From contig JAFKFL010000017.1 in NCBI GenBank assembly GCA_017308235.1, positions 1-64,000 on the forward strand: DNA of 64,000 nucleotides, written 5' to 3'. The translations under genes and the position numbers were made by a program. This document shows positions 9,973-18,685 of this stretch, in pieces. The stretch's first letter is position 1, and each line of letters starts with the position of its first letter. The notes under the pieces are model-generated. The model searched no databases. It worked only from the letters and a program-made list of their open reading frames with translations, and was not told the origin of the DNA. The DNA is from Alphaproteobacteria bacterium (GTDB lineage: Bacteria > Pseudomonadota > Alphaproteobacteria > Reyranellales > Reyranellaceae).

Positions 9973-11040
9973 ATGGCCAGGCACAAGATCGCACTCATTC
10001 CGGGAGACGGAATCGGCAAGGAAGTCCTACCGGAGGGCGTTCGCGTGCTGGAAGCGGCGGCGCGTCGTTTCAATTTCCAGCTTGAGTTCACCGACTTCGA
10101 TTGGTCGTGCGATCGCCTGCTGAAAACCGGCAAGATGATGCCGGAAGACGGCATGGAGCAGCTCAAGGCGTTCGAAAGCATCTTCCTGGGCGCCGTCGGC
10201 TGGCCGGGTGTGCCCGATCACGTTTCGCTGTGGGGCCTTCTGATCCCGATCCGCCGCGACTTCGACGAATATGTGAACCTGCGGCCGGTGCGGCTATTCG
10301 AGGGCGTGCCATCGCCGCTGGCAAATCGCAAGCCGGGCGAGATCGACTTCTGGGTCGTGCGCGAGAACACCGAGGGCGAGTACAGCCAACTCGGCGGCCG
10401 TATGTTCCAGGGCACGGAGAACGAGTTCGCGGTGCAGGAAGCGGTCTTCACCCGCAAGGGCGTGGATCGCGTGCTGAAATTCGCCTTCGAGTTCGCGCGC
10501 GGCACCAAGAAGAAGCACGTGACGTCGGCCACCAAGTCCAACGGCATCATCCACACGATGCCGTTCTGGGACGAGCGCTTCGCCGAGATGAAGAAGAACT
10601 ATCCCGACATCAAGGCGGACCAGTACCACATCGATATCCTGACGGCGCACTTCGTGCGCAATCCCGATTGGTTCGATGTCGTGGTCGGCTCCAACCTGTT
10701 CGGCGACATCCTCTCGGACCTGGGCCCCGCGCTCACTGGCTCGATTGGCGTCGCGCCGTCGGGCAACATCAATCCCGAGCGAAAGTTTCCCTCGATGTTC
10801 GAGCCAGTGCATGGCTCGGCGCCCGACATCGCGGGCAAGTTCATCGCCAATCCGATCGGCCAGATCTGGTCAGGCGCCATGATGGTCCGCCATCTCGGCT
10901 ACCCTGAAGCCGCCGAGGCGATAGAACGGGCGATCGCCGCCTCGCTGGTCGAAGGTGGGCCGCGCACGCGCGATCTCGGTGGCAACGGCGATACCAAGAC
11001 CGTGGGGGCGGCTATCGCCGAACTCGTAAAGACGGTGTGA
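9973..11040 (+). CDS. Tartrate dehydrogenase / D-malate dehydrogenase family (TtuC/DmlA-like)
   Basis: NAD-dependent beta-decarboxylating dehydrogenase related to isopropylmalate dehydrogenase; 355 residues from the ATG at 9973 (GAGAGGAAACAC upstream). An in-frame upstream start would overlap the divergent promoter. The opening ALIPGDGIGKEVLPEG is the family nucleotide and substrate loop. GAVGWPGVPDHVSLWGLL is characteristic of the tartrate/D-malate branch rather than LeuB. The metal-binding region SNLFGDILSDLGPALTGS and the C-terminal EPVHGSAPDIAGK are intact. Tartrate, D-malate or another 2-hydroxydiacid are possible substrates. A terminator follows. Confidence 0.87.
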   Translation: MARHKIALIPGDGIGKEVLPEGVRVLEAAARRFNFQLEFTDFDWSCDRLLKTGKMMPEDGMEQLKAFESIFLGAVGWPGVPDHVSLWGLLIPIRRDFDEYVNLRPVRLFEGVPSPLANRKPGEIDFWVVRENTEGEYSQLGGRMFQGTENEFAVQEAVFTRKGVDRVLKFAFEFARGTKKKHVTSATKSNGIIHTMPFWDERFAEMKKNYPDIKADQYHIDILTAHFVRNPDWFDVVVGSNLFGDILSDLGPALTGSIGVAPSGNINPERKFPSMFEPVHGSAPDIAGKFIANPIGQIWSGAMMVRHLGYPEAAEAIERAIAASLVEGGPRTRDLGGNGDTKTVGAAIAELVKTV

Positions 11041-11048
11041 CGGCTACG

Positions 11049-11101
11049 GCGGCCGTCCCGGGCCAAAAAGGCGGGAGAAAGGCGGACGGGCCGCATTTTT
11101 T
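11049..11101 (+). terminator. Terminator after the tartrate-dehydrogenase-like gene
   Basis: GCGGCCGTCC (11049-11058) pairs with GGAC-G-GGCCGC (11084-11094), with one bulged G. The 25-nt loop holds a small inner GCC/GGC hairpin. A-TTTTTT follows (11095-11101). It starts 8 nt after the upstream stop codon. Confidence 0.7.
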
Positions 11102-11150
11102 CGTCGACACGCGGCTGTTCCAACTGACTGTCTCACCTACATTCACGCTG

Positions 11151-11660
11151 ATGAAACAGCGTCTGAAGCACGTACTCGAACTCGTCCTGGTGCCGATCGC
11201 CGCCGCGATCGTGTTCCTGGAGCAGACGCTCATCCGCTATCTCAACATGATGATGGCGGTATTCGCGCAACTGCCTTTGATTGCGCGACTCGAGGCGTTC
11301 CTCGTGCGTTTGCCGCCCTGGGTGGCGGTCCTGGTGTTTGCGGCGCCCTCGATCCTCATTCTGCCGGTGAAGCTCGCCGCCTTCTGGCTCGCGATGCATC
11401 GCCATTTCGTGCTGGCCTTCGTCGCGGTCGCCCTGGGCAAGATACTGGCTACCGCAGTTGTGGCACGGCTCTATAAGATACTGCGGCCGACTCTGATGTC
11501 GCTCCGCTGGTTCGCCTGGGCCGATCTCAAATTCTTCCAGTGGCGGGACTGGGCCTATGGCTTCGTGCGTAACCTGCCAGCCTGGCGCAGGGCGACGGCA
11601 TTAATCGAGCGCGTACGTGCCCGGATTGTGGAATTGATGTCCGGACTGACGGCGCGCTAG
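11151..11660 (+). CDS. Uncharacterised membrane protein
   Basis: 169 residues from the ATG at 11151. I do not assign a function. There are two to three hydrophobic segments, roughly residues 8-27 (VLELVLVPIAAAIVFLEQ), 58-78 (WVAVLVFAAPSILILPVKLAA) and 85-105 (FVLAFVAVALGKILATAVVA), and a basic, tryptophan-rich C-terminal tail. A GTG at 11037 overlapping the previous stop as GTGA would add 38 residues. That extension would run through an intrinsic terminator and is unlike a signal or membrane segment, so the shorter form is preferred. No clear Shine-Dalgarno precedes 11151; the TACATT at 11138 could be a -10 element that leaves it almost leaderless. Confidence 0.65.
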   Translation: MKQRLKHVLELVLVPIAAAIVFLEQTLIRYLNMMMAVFAQLPLIARLEAFLVRLPPWVAVLVFAAPSILILPVKLAAFWLAMHRHFVLAFVAVALGKILATAVVARLYKILRPTLMSLRWFAWADLKFFQWRDWAYGFVRNLPAWRRATALIERVRARIVELMSGLTAR

Positions 11661-11691
11661 CCTGCCGCTAATAGGACATTGGAGGAACGCC

Positions 11692-12537
11692 GTGGGCTCA
11701 CCTCAAGTCATTCCCCTGCGTGCAGCGCTGGGGGCACGCATCGAGGGGCTGGATCGCGCCGATGCTGCCAACCCGGAAATCACTGCGTTCCTCAATCGCG
11801 TTCTGGCGGAACATCTACTGGTGGTCGTGCCCGGTGATCGGATGGCGCCAAAGCAGATGCGTGACTTTGCTTCTGCCTTTAGCAAACTGAAGCCGCAGGT
11901 ACTGCGCTACAAGCGGAGCGGCGAGGTGCCTGAGGTATCGGTCATGGTCAGTACGCTGATGGCCGATGGCACGACTGACAAGACGGCGCTCCGTTCCGAG
12001 GATTGGCACACCGACGATTCCTACATGGCCATTCCGGCCAAAGCGACGCTGCTCCATTCGATCGAGCTGCCGAGTCATGGTGGGATGACTTGGTTCTGCA
12101 ACATGCACTCGGTGTATGAAGCCCTGTCCGAGGCGACGCGTCGGCGCATCGATGGCAAATGTGCGATCCACGCTTACGATACGTCGCGTGCTCGCAATCG
12201 GCCATCGCAGCGGACAGCACGGGAGATTGCGGAAACGCCGGACGTCGAGCATCCGTTGGTCCGCACGCACCCAGAGACCGGGCGCAAGGCGCTCTATCTA
12301 AACTTTAATCGTCTCGACCGAATCGTCGGGATGGATCGTGAGGAAAGCGATGCACTGCTGGATGAACTCGCAGCCGAGGCACGCAACAACAAGCACCACT
12401 ATGGCCACGCCTGGACGCTTGGCGACGTCGTGGTCTGGGACAACCGCGCTACCATGCATCGTGTCGACGTCGACTACCCGATGGGCGAATCTCGAATCAT
12501 GCAGCGCGTCTTGATCGAGGGTGACCGCCCTCATTGA
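11692..12537 (+). CDS. TauD/TfdA-family Fe(II)/2-oxoglutarate-dependent dioxygenase
   Basis: 281 residues from a GTG with GGAGG 6 nt upstream. The facial triad is visible: His and Asp in EDWHTDDSYM (residues about 103-112), and the distal His in NRATMHRVDVDYP (about 252-264). The 2-oxoglutarate-binding Arg lies in ESRIMQRVLI near the C-terminus. These enzymes oxidise taurine, aryloxyalkanoates, alkyl sulfates or similar small acids; no substrate can be named here and there is no adjacent ABC transporter. Its 3' end overlaps the convergent CaiB-like gene by 7 bp. Confidence 0.87.
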   Translation: MGSPQVIPLRAALGARIEGLDRADAANPEITAFLNRVLAEHLLVVVPGDRMAPKQMRDFASAFSKLKPQVLRYKRSGEVPEVSVMVSTLMADGTTDKTALRSEDWHTDDSYMAIPAKATLLHSIELPSHGGMTWFCNMHSVYEALSEATRRRIDGKCAIHAYDTSRARNRPSQRTAREIAETPDVEHPLVRTHPETGRKALYLNFNRLDRIVGMDREESDALLDELAAEARNNKHHYGHAWTLGDVVVWDNRATMHRVDVDYPMGESRIMQRVLIEGDRPH

Positions 12538-13754
12538 CGGATCGTGCCCTCCTGCACCGCGCCGGCGGCCAGCAATTTGTCGATTTCGCCTGAGCTGTAA
12601 CCTGCTTCGGCGAGAACTTCCCGGGTGTGCTGGCCCATCAGCGGTGCGTGGCCTTCCTCCTGGCGTGCGCCACCGGAGAAAGTGTTAGCGAGCTTGGTGC
12701 GCCGGATCTTGCCTTCGCTGGGATGGTTCTCTTCCTTGAAGAAGCCGACATCTTTCAGATGCGGATCGGTCAGGAGATCATCGATCGAATTGTAGCGGGC
12801 CGCCGGAACGTCGACCTTGTCGAACAATTCGACCCACTCGTCGGTCGTCCTCGAGCAGAGGCCTTCCCGCTGGACCTGGAAATAGGCCTTGGCGTTGCGT
12901 GTACGCGAGGCGGCGCTGTCGAAGCGAGGGTCGGTCTTGAGCTCGGGCCGGCCGATTGCATCGAAGAAGGCGAAGGCCTGGGCATTGGTATTCGGGCGAA
13001 CGGTAATGTAGCCGTCCTTGGTCGGCAGCGGTCGATAATCCGGGCTGAGCAGGCGGCCATCGCCGCTTGGGCCCACCGGCGGATCGAAGGTCATGGCGCC
13101 GAGATGCTCGCTGGCTACGAACGACGTCATGTTCTCGAGCATCGGCACGTCGATCGCCTCGCCCTTGCCGGTCTTCTCCCGACGATAGAGGGCAAAGCCG
13201 ATGCATTGCGCTGCAATCAGGCCGCTCACGTGGTCGCTCATCACCATGGGCACGAAGCGAGGATCGCCGGTCGCGCGCGCGAGCGTACCTGCGACGCCCG
13301 ACAGGCTTTGCACGACGGGATCGTAGGCCGGCCGGTTGAAGTAACGGCCGCCGCGTCCGAACGCCAGGATGGAACAGTGGATCAGCCTTGGATTTTTCTC
13401 GGCTAGGCTCGCATGGTCGAGCCCAGCTCGCGCCAGTGCTTCGGGACGGACGTTGCTCACGAAGACGTCGGCACGGCCAATCAGCCGGAGGAGGGCGGCA
13501 TGGCCTTCCGGCTTCTTGAGGTCGAGAACGATCGAACGCTTGTTGCGATTGAAGTTGATGAACTTGCCCGACATGCCGGGATGGCGGCTGCCTTCGGCCA
13601 TGGTGCGCAAGAGATCTCCGCCCGGCGCTTCGACCTTGATGACGTCGGCACCATAGTCGGCGAGGGTGCGCGTGCAGATCGGGCCAACAACCACGGTGGT
13701 GAGGTCGACAACACGCACACCCGCGAGCGGGCCGCCGTTCGCGTTACCCGTCAT
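12531..13754 (-). CDS. CaiB/BaiF-family (class III) CoA-transferase
   Basis: 407-residue formyl-CoA-transferase-like enzyme that moves CoA between carboxylic acids without a ping-pong protein-bound thioester intermediate of the class I type. The opening LAGVRVVDLTTVVVGP, followed by LADYGADVIKVEAPGGD, is diagnostic. The catalytic Asp is read in VMSDHVSGL, ahead of the conserved ALYRREKTGKGEAIDV. The start codon shares an ATGA overlap with the stop of the MaoC-like gene, so the two are translated together. Partner acid and CoA donor are unknown. Confidence 0.87.
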   Translation of the reverse strand: MTGNANGGPLAGVRVVDLTTVVVGPICTRTLADYGADVIKVEAPGGDLLRTMAEGSRHPGMSGKFINFNRNKRSIVLDLKKPEGHAALLRLIGRADVFVSNVRPEALARAGLDHASLAEKNPRLIHCSILAFGRGGRYFNRPAYDPVVQSLSGVAGTLARATGDPRFVPMVMSDHVSGLIAAQCIGFALYRREKTGKGEAIDVPMLENMTSFVASEHLGAMTFDPPVGPSGDGRLLSPDYRPLPTKDGYITVRPNTNAQAFAFFDAIGRPELKTDPRFDSAASRTRNAKAYFQVQREGLCSRTTDEWVELFDKVDVPAARYNSIDDLLTDPHLKDVGFFKEENHPSEGKIRRTKLANTFSGGARQEEGHAPLMGQHTREVLAEAGYSSGEIDKLLAAGAVQEGTIRQ

Positions 13755-14620
13755 GGCGCGAACTCCAGATCCATTTCACCGCAGAGCACGCCATTCTTGT
13801 CGGCGGCCCAGATCTTGAGCCGGCCGTCCTTTTGCGGCTCGCCGCGGACATCAATCACGTCGCCAACCCATAGGGGATGGACGAGCTTGGTCGTGTAGCC
13901 CGTCAGCTTGCCCTTGGCATGCTTCAATGCTGCATCGACCATGAGGTGCATCGACAAGCCACCGTTCGATACCAGCGCCGGATAGCCTTCCTCGCTGCGG
14001 GTATAATCGCCGTCGTAGTGGATGCGGTGCGCATTCCAGGTGAGGGCGGAGTAACGGAAGTTGAGGGTATTGGTGAGTTCCGTGCGCACGTTCCAGGCGT
14101 GATCGCTGCGTGCCTGCGTTGCCACAGTTGCCGTCGTCTTTTGTCCGGGCGGCACGGCCTGCCGATAGATGGCATCCATCTCGTCGACGGCGACCGTCTT
14201 GCCAGCCTGCTCGTAGGTGTTGCGCATCGTGAGCACGAAGATATCGCCCGAGCGGCCGCTCTTGGGGACGATATTGGCAACCTCGGCTTTCCTGACAGCT
14301 GGCACGCCGGTGCGCAGCCGGCCAGCAATCGTCACACGCCGACCTGCGCCCATGCGGCGCGGCATAGGAATGGGTGGCAACACCACACCCTTCTTGGCGT
14401 GACCGTCGGCGCCGATCTCGTGCTGCTGGACGGCCTCGACGCCGAAGAAGGTGAACCAGTGCGGCGGCAGATCGCTCCCTTGCCGAAAGGAATCGGGATC
14501 GAGGTCGAAGGTCCCGGCGGCGCGCCGTACCGCCATCAGGCCGACGTCATCCTCTACAACGCGCACCCGTCCGATCCACGGGCGCAGCGTCTCCATCGCC
14601 TTGTCCATCCACTCCGTCAT
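13751..14620 (-). CDS. MaoC/FAS1-like acyl-CoA hydratase or dehydratase (mesaconyl-C4-CoA hydratase-like)
   Basis: 289-residue double hot-dog protein from the ATG at 14620 (GGAG 5 nt upstream); an upstream extension would overlap the glnA terminator. The N-terminal half resembles the MaoC_dehydrat_N domain (GLPPHWFTFF region). The C-terminal half carries the catalytic-type RYSALTWNAHRIHYD, with His and Asp. The following stretch reads ALVSNGGLSMHLM where most relatives have LVVHGPL, a departure worth noting. ATGA coupling to the CaiB gene suggests a CoA-activation-plus-hydration module for a branched or unsaturated diacid such as mesaconate or itaconate; this is inferred. Confidence 0.78.
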   Translation of the reverse strand: MTEWMDKAMETLRPWIGRVRVVEDDVGLMAVRRAAGTFDLDPDSFRQGSDLPPHWFTFFGVEAVQQHEIGADGHAKKGVVLPPIPMPRRMGAGRRVTIAGRLRTGVPAVRKAEVANIVPKSGRSGDIFVLTMRNTYEQAGKTVAVDEMDAIYRQAVPPGQKTTATVATQARSDHAWNVRTELTNTLNFRYSALTWNAHRIHYDGDYTRSEEGYPALVSNGGLSMHLMVDAALKHAKGKLTGYTTKLVHPLWVGDVIDVRGEPQKDGRLKIWAADKNGVLCGEMDLEFAP

Positions 14621-14670
14621 GATCTCCGTCCTTGCTGCGGGCGAAGATTTGCATGCCCGTCGCCGTCCTC

Positions 14671-14704
14671 CAACAAAAGAAGGGCCCGTTTTCGCGGGCC
14701 CTTC
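14671..14704 (-). terminator. Rho-independent terminator of glnA
   Basis: On the minus strand a perfect 10-bp stem (GAAGGGCCCG 14704-14695, CGGGCCCTTC 14688-14679) with a 6-nt loop is followed by TTTTGTTG. It lies 31 nt after the glnA stop. Confidence 0.88.
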
Positions 14705-14735
14705 CATGATCCGAAAGACAATCGTCGATCGTGCG

Positions 14736-16142
14736 TCAGATCGAATAGTACATCTTGTACTCGACCGGAGAGGGTTGGTGTTCCCAGGCGTAAACCTCTT
14801 CCCACTTCAGTTCCATGTAGGAGTCGATCTGGTCGTCGGTGAACACGCCGCCTTTGGTGAGGAAGGTGCGGTCTGCGTCGAGCGCATTCAGCGCCTCGCG
14901 CAGTGAGCCGGCGACGGTCGGCACCTTGGAGAGTTCTTCCGGCGGTAAATCGTAGAGGTTCTTGTCCATCGGATCACCCGGGTGGATCTTGTTCTGGATG
15001 CCGTCGAGGCCGGCCATCAGCATCGCAGCGAAGGCAAGATAAGGATTGGCCGACGGATCGGGGAAGCGGACCTCGACGCGCTTGCCCTTCGGCGAGGCCG
15101 AATAGGGGATGCGGCATGAGGCCGAGCGGTTGCGCGAGGAGTAGGCCAGCAGCACCGGCGCCTCAAAGCCCGGGATGACGCGCTTGTAGGAGTTGGTGCT
15201 GGCGTTGCAGAAGGCGTTGAGCGCCTTGGCGTGCTTGATGATACCGCCGATGTAGTACAACGCCGTCTCGGAGAGGTCGGCGTAGCCCGAGCCCGCGAAC
15301 AACGGCTTGTTGTCCTTCCAGATCGACTGGTGGGTGTGCATGCCCGAGCCGTTGTCGCCGTAAAGTGGCTTCGGCATGAAGGTCAGCGACTTGCCGTAGC
15401 TGTGCGCGACGTTGTGCAGGGAGTACTTGTACTTCTGCACGTTGTCGGCGGTCTTCACCAGGGTATCAAACTTGAAGCCAAGTTCGTTCTGGCTCGGCGC
15501 CACCTCATGGTGATGGATCTCCATGACGAGACCCATTTCGGTCGCCACTGACATCATCTCGGCACGGAGGTCGTTCATCGAATCGACCGGCTGGACCGGG
15601 AAGTAGCCGCCTTTGACGCCCGGGCGATGGCCCATGTTGCCGCCCTCGAACTCTGCACCCGTGTTCCAGGGCGATTCGCTCGAATTGATCTTGAAGTAAC
15701 TGCCCTGCATCTGGACATCGAAGCGCACGTCGTCGAACACGAAGAACTCGAGCTCGGGCCCGAACACGGCCGTGTCACCGACGCCGGACGATTTCAGGAA
15801 GGCTTCGGCACGCTTGGCGGTCGAGCGTGGGCAGCGCGAATAGAGTTGGCCGGTCGAAGGCTCGACGACGTCGCAACTGACGATCAGCGTGGTTTGCGCC
15901 GTGAAGGGATCGAGCACCGCCGTGGAAGTGTCGGGCATGAGGATCATGTCGGACTCGTTGATCGCCTTCCAGCCGGCGATCGAGGAGCCGTCGAACATTA
16001 CGCCGTCGACGAACGTGCTCTCATCGGTGGCCGAGGCCATGCGAGCCGTGTGCTGCCACTTGCCGCGAGGATCGGTGAAACGGAAGTCCAGGAACTTCAC
16101 GTCCTTCTCCTTGATCATCGCGAGAACTTGCTTGGCATCCAT
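14736..16142 (-). CDS. glnA: Type I glutamine synthetase
   Basis: Assimilates ammonia: glutamate + NH3 + ATP to glutamine, as a cytosolic dodecamer. The ATG at 16142 gives 468 residues, the standard GSI-beta length, starting [22 protein letters not shown]. The substrate and metal motif MHTHQSIW and the glutamate-binding [15 protein letters not shown] are present. Tyr397 in [10 protein letters not shown] is the adenylylation site, so GlnE control is expected. It lies 53 nt downstream of glnB in the same minus-strand unit, behind a sigma-54-like promoter, and a strong terminator closes it. Confidence 0.97.
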   Translation of the reverse strand: MDAKQVLAMIKEKDVKFLDFRFTDPRGKWQHTARMASATDESTFVDGVMFDGSSIAGWKAINESDMILMPDTSTAVLDPFTAQTTLIVSCDVVEPSTGQLYSRCPRSTAKRAEAFLKSSGVGDTAVFGPELEFFVFDDVRFDVQMQGSYFKINSSESPWNTGAEFEGGNMGHRPGVKGGYFPVQPVDSMNDLRAEMMSVATEMGLVMEIHHHEVAPSQNELGFKFDTLVKTADNVQKYKYSLHNVAHSYGKSLTFMPKPLYGDNGSGMHTHQSIWKDNKPLFAGSGYADLSETALYYIGGIIKHAKALNAFCNASTNSYKRVIPGFEAPVLLAYSSRNRSASCRIPYSASPKGKRVEVRFPDPSANPYLAFAAMLMAGLDGIQNKIHPGDPMDKNLYDLPPEELSKVPTVAGSLREALNALDADRTFLTKGGVFTDDQIDSYMELKWEEVYAWEHQPSPVEYKMYYSI

Positions 16143-16195
16143 GTGTCGTTCGTCCCTTTCCGTTGGTTGACGTCCGGCCCCCCAAGGGCCGTTTC

Positions 16196-16614
<419 letters not shown>

Positions 16615-16652
16615 AAGTTTTCCACAGAGCGGGGAAGGGCAGTATGGCCGAC

Positions 16653-16680
16653 TTGATCGGGAAATAGGCGGACTGATCAA
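16653..16680. promoter_or_regulatory. Inverted repeat upstream of the aminotransferase gene
   Basis: TTGATC (16653-16658) and GATCAA (16675-16680) are separated by 16 nt. They lie 45 nt before the aminotransferase start and between it and glnB. This could be an operator; a 6-bp repeat can also arise by chance. Confidence 0.3.
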
Positions 16681-16724
16681 ATGATGTTCAGAAAACTGCC
16701 CGCCTTTGTGTCACGAGAAGATCG

Positions 16725-17903
16725 ATGAAGTCCGCAAACGTCACCCTGTCAGGCCTTGGGACCACCGTGTTCGAGGTCATGTCGGCGCTCGCCCGTGAGC
16801 ACCAGTCGGTCAACCTCGGGCAAGGCTTTCCTGACGACAAGGGGCCCGAAGCTGTCCGCCGCGCCGCGGCGGAATATTTGCTGAACGGACACAATCAGTA
16901 TCCACCGATGATGGGCCTTCCAGAATTGCGGCAGGCGGTGGCCGAGCACGCCCGGCGCTTCCAGGGGCTCGAGGTCGATTGGCAGACGGAGGTGCTGGTC
17001 ACCTCGGGCGCCACCGAGGCATTGGGCGACTGCCTGTTTGGACTGATCGAGCCCGGCGACGAGGTCGTTCTGATCGAGCCTCTTTACGATTCCTACCTGC
17101 CGATCGTGCGCCGAGCCGGAGGGATCCCGCGACTGGTGCGCCTTCAGCCGCCGGAATGGCGGCTGCCTTACGAAGAGCTTGCAGCGGCGTTCAACGATCG
17201 GACCAAGCTTATCCTGTTCAATACACCGATGAATCCGTGCTCCAAGGTCTTTGACCGAGACGAATTGGGGTTCATCGCCGATCTTTGTCTGAAGCACGAC
17301 GTCTACGCCGTTTGCGACGAGGTCTACGAGCACATCGTCTTCGATCACTGCCGGCATCTTTCGATCATGAACGTGCCAGGCATGCGCGACCGCACGGCCC
17401 GGATCGGCTCAGCCGGAAAGAGTTTCAGCGTGACCGGCTGGAAGGTGGGCTATGTGACCGCGGCACCTGACATGCTGAAGGCGATTGCCAAGACGCATCA
17501 GTTCATGACCTTCACGACACCACCAAATCTGCAGTGGGGAGCAGCTACCGGCCTTCGTTTGGGGGACGACTACTTTGATTCTCTCTCGAGTGAGATGCAG
17601 CGCAAACGCGATCGCCTAGCTGCCGGTTTGGTGCAGATCGGCTTCGATGTCCTGCCTTCGCAGGGCACCTATTTCGTCACGACCGATTTCCGGCCGCTGG
17701 GCTTCAACGGGACGGATGACGACTTCTGTCGCCACATTACATCTGAGGCGGGGGTGACCGCTGTGCCGGTGAGCGCCTTTTATGACGATCCCGCTGTCGC
17801 TCCTCGGCACTTCATCCGGTTTTGTTTTTGTAAGAATGACAGTACGTTAGATGCAGCAATTGAACGACTAAGCAAATATTTCAGACGGCAGGGGAATGTG
17901 TAG
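16725..17903 (+). CDS. Pyridoxal-phosphate aminotransferase, class I/II (kynurenine/methionine aminotransferase-like)
   Basis: 392-residue fold-type I aminotransferase. Visible features: NLGQGFPD near residue 31, VTSGATEALGDCLFG (cofactor phosphate loop), NTPMNPCSKV, CDEVYEHIVFD with the PLP-ring Asp, and SAGKSFSVTGWKVGY with the Schiff-base Lys. This set resembles the YbdL/kynurenine-oxoglutarate transaminase group rather than classical aspartate aminotransferase. The last 30 or so codons are unusually AT-rich and use TTA, CTA and AGA, unlike the rest of the gene. It is divergent from glnBA. Confidence 0.88.
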   Translation: MKSANVTLSGLGTTVFEVMSALAREHQSVNLGQGFPDDKGPEAVRRAAAEYLLNGHNQYPPMMGLPELRQAVAEHARRFQGLEVDWQTEVLVTSGATEALGDCLFGLIEPGDEVVLIEPLYDSYLPIVRRAGGIPRLVRLQPPEWRLPYEELAAAFNDRTKLILFNTPMNPCSKVFDRDELGFIADLCLKHDVYAVCDEVYEHIVFDHCRHLSIMNVPGMRDRTARIGSAGKSFSVTGWKVGYVTAAPDMLKAIAKTHQFMTFTTPPNLQWGAATGLRLGDDYFDSLSSEMQRKRDRLAAGLVQIGFDVLPSQGTYFVTTDFRPLGFNGTDDDFCRHITSEAGVTAVPVSAFYDDPAVAPRHFIRFCFCKNDSTLDAAIERLSKYFRRQGNV

Positions 17904-18010
17904 CGAATATTACAGGAATCTAGGCGACGCTGGCGTCACATTGCGGCATAGTATTACTGCACTCGTATTGCCAAATTCTTCCGCGCTTTCTTGTACCTTA
18001 GCGGCAGGAG

Positions 18011-18685
18011 TTGACCGTCGGGCGCAACCCATGTGTCAGTCCGGTGGAAACCGTGCCGTTGCCATCTGCGCCTAAGCCTCCCCGGATCGACGGTCGCCGC
18101 CTGCGCAGCGAGCGGACCAAGCAGCTCATCATCGAGGCGTTCCTGGCGCTCGTTCGCGAGGATCCCAAGGTGCCGACCGCCCTCCAGATCGCCGAGCGGG
18201 CTGGTTATTCTGTGCGCTCGATATTTGAGCGCTTCCCTGACCTCAACGCTTTGCGCGTCGCGGCCACCGACTATGCGCTTGCCCAAGCGGCCGCGTTGGC
18301 GCCGGCGCGACATGCCGATAGCCCTGATCGGCAGACGAGACTGCAGTCGCAGGTCGACACACGTGCTCATACCTGCGAGCGCGGCATCGCGTTGTGGCGG
18401 ATGCTGATGAATGCCCTCGACGAGTCGGACGAGCTCAAGGTCCGGGTGCGCCGGGCACGCGAGGTCACGATGTCGAGGCTCGAGCTTATGTACAAGCCCG
18501 AGCTGTCGGTCCTGCCGGCCGACGAGAGACGCGACCTCCTGATTGCGCTCGAAGCCCTGACTGACATCGAAAATTGGTCGCGCATGCGCGAGCAGCATGG
18601 TTTGCCGTTCGAGGAGGCGAGAGCCGTCTGGCAGTATGCGATCGACCGGCTGCTACCGCCGACACCGATCCAGACCCATGACTGA
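18011..18685 (+). CDS. TetR-family regulator, first of a tandem paralogous pair
   Basis: TetR-type DNA-binding protein of up to 224 residues. Conserved similarity to its neighbour begins at RIDGRRLRSERTKQLIIEAF. The helix-turn-helix reads PTALQIAERAGYSVRSIFERFPDLNALR. The start is uncertain: the TTG at 18011 directly abuts GGAG with no spacing, and a GTG at 18044 (in front of ETVPLPSA) has no ribosome site. The C-terminus ends with a WQYAIDRLLPPTP-type helix shared with the next gene. The stop overlaps the next start by 8 nt. Target genes are unknown. Confidence 0.8.
   Translation: MTVGRNPCVSPVETVPLPSAPKPPRIDGRRLRSERTKQLIIEAFLALVREDPKVPTALQIAERAGYSVRSIFERFPDLNALRVAATDYALAQAAALAPARHADSPDRQTRLQSQVDTRAHTCERGIALWRMLMNALDESDELKVRVRRAREVTMSRLELMYKPELSVLPADERRDLLIALEALTDIENWSRMREQHGLPFEEARAVWQYAIDRLLPPTPIQTHD

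Noticed and set aside
18031..18050. ATG at 18031 as start of the first tandem TetR gene
   Set aside because: It is not in the reading frame of the TetR protein.
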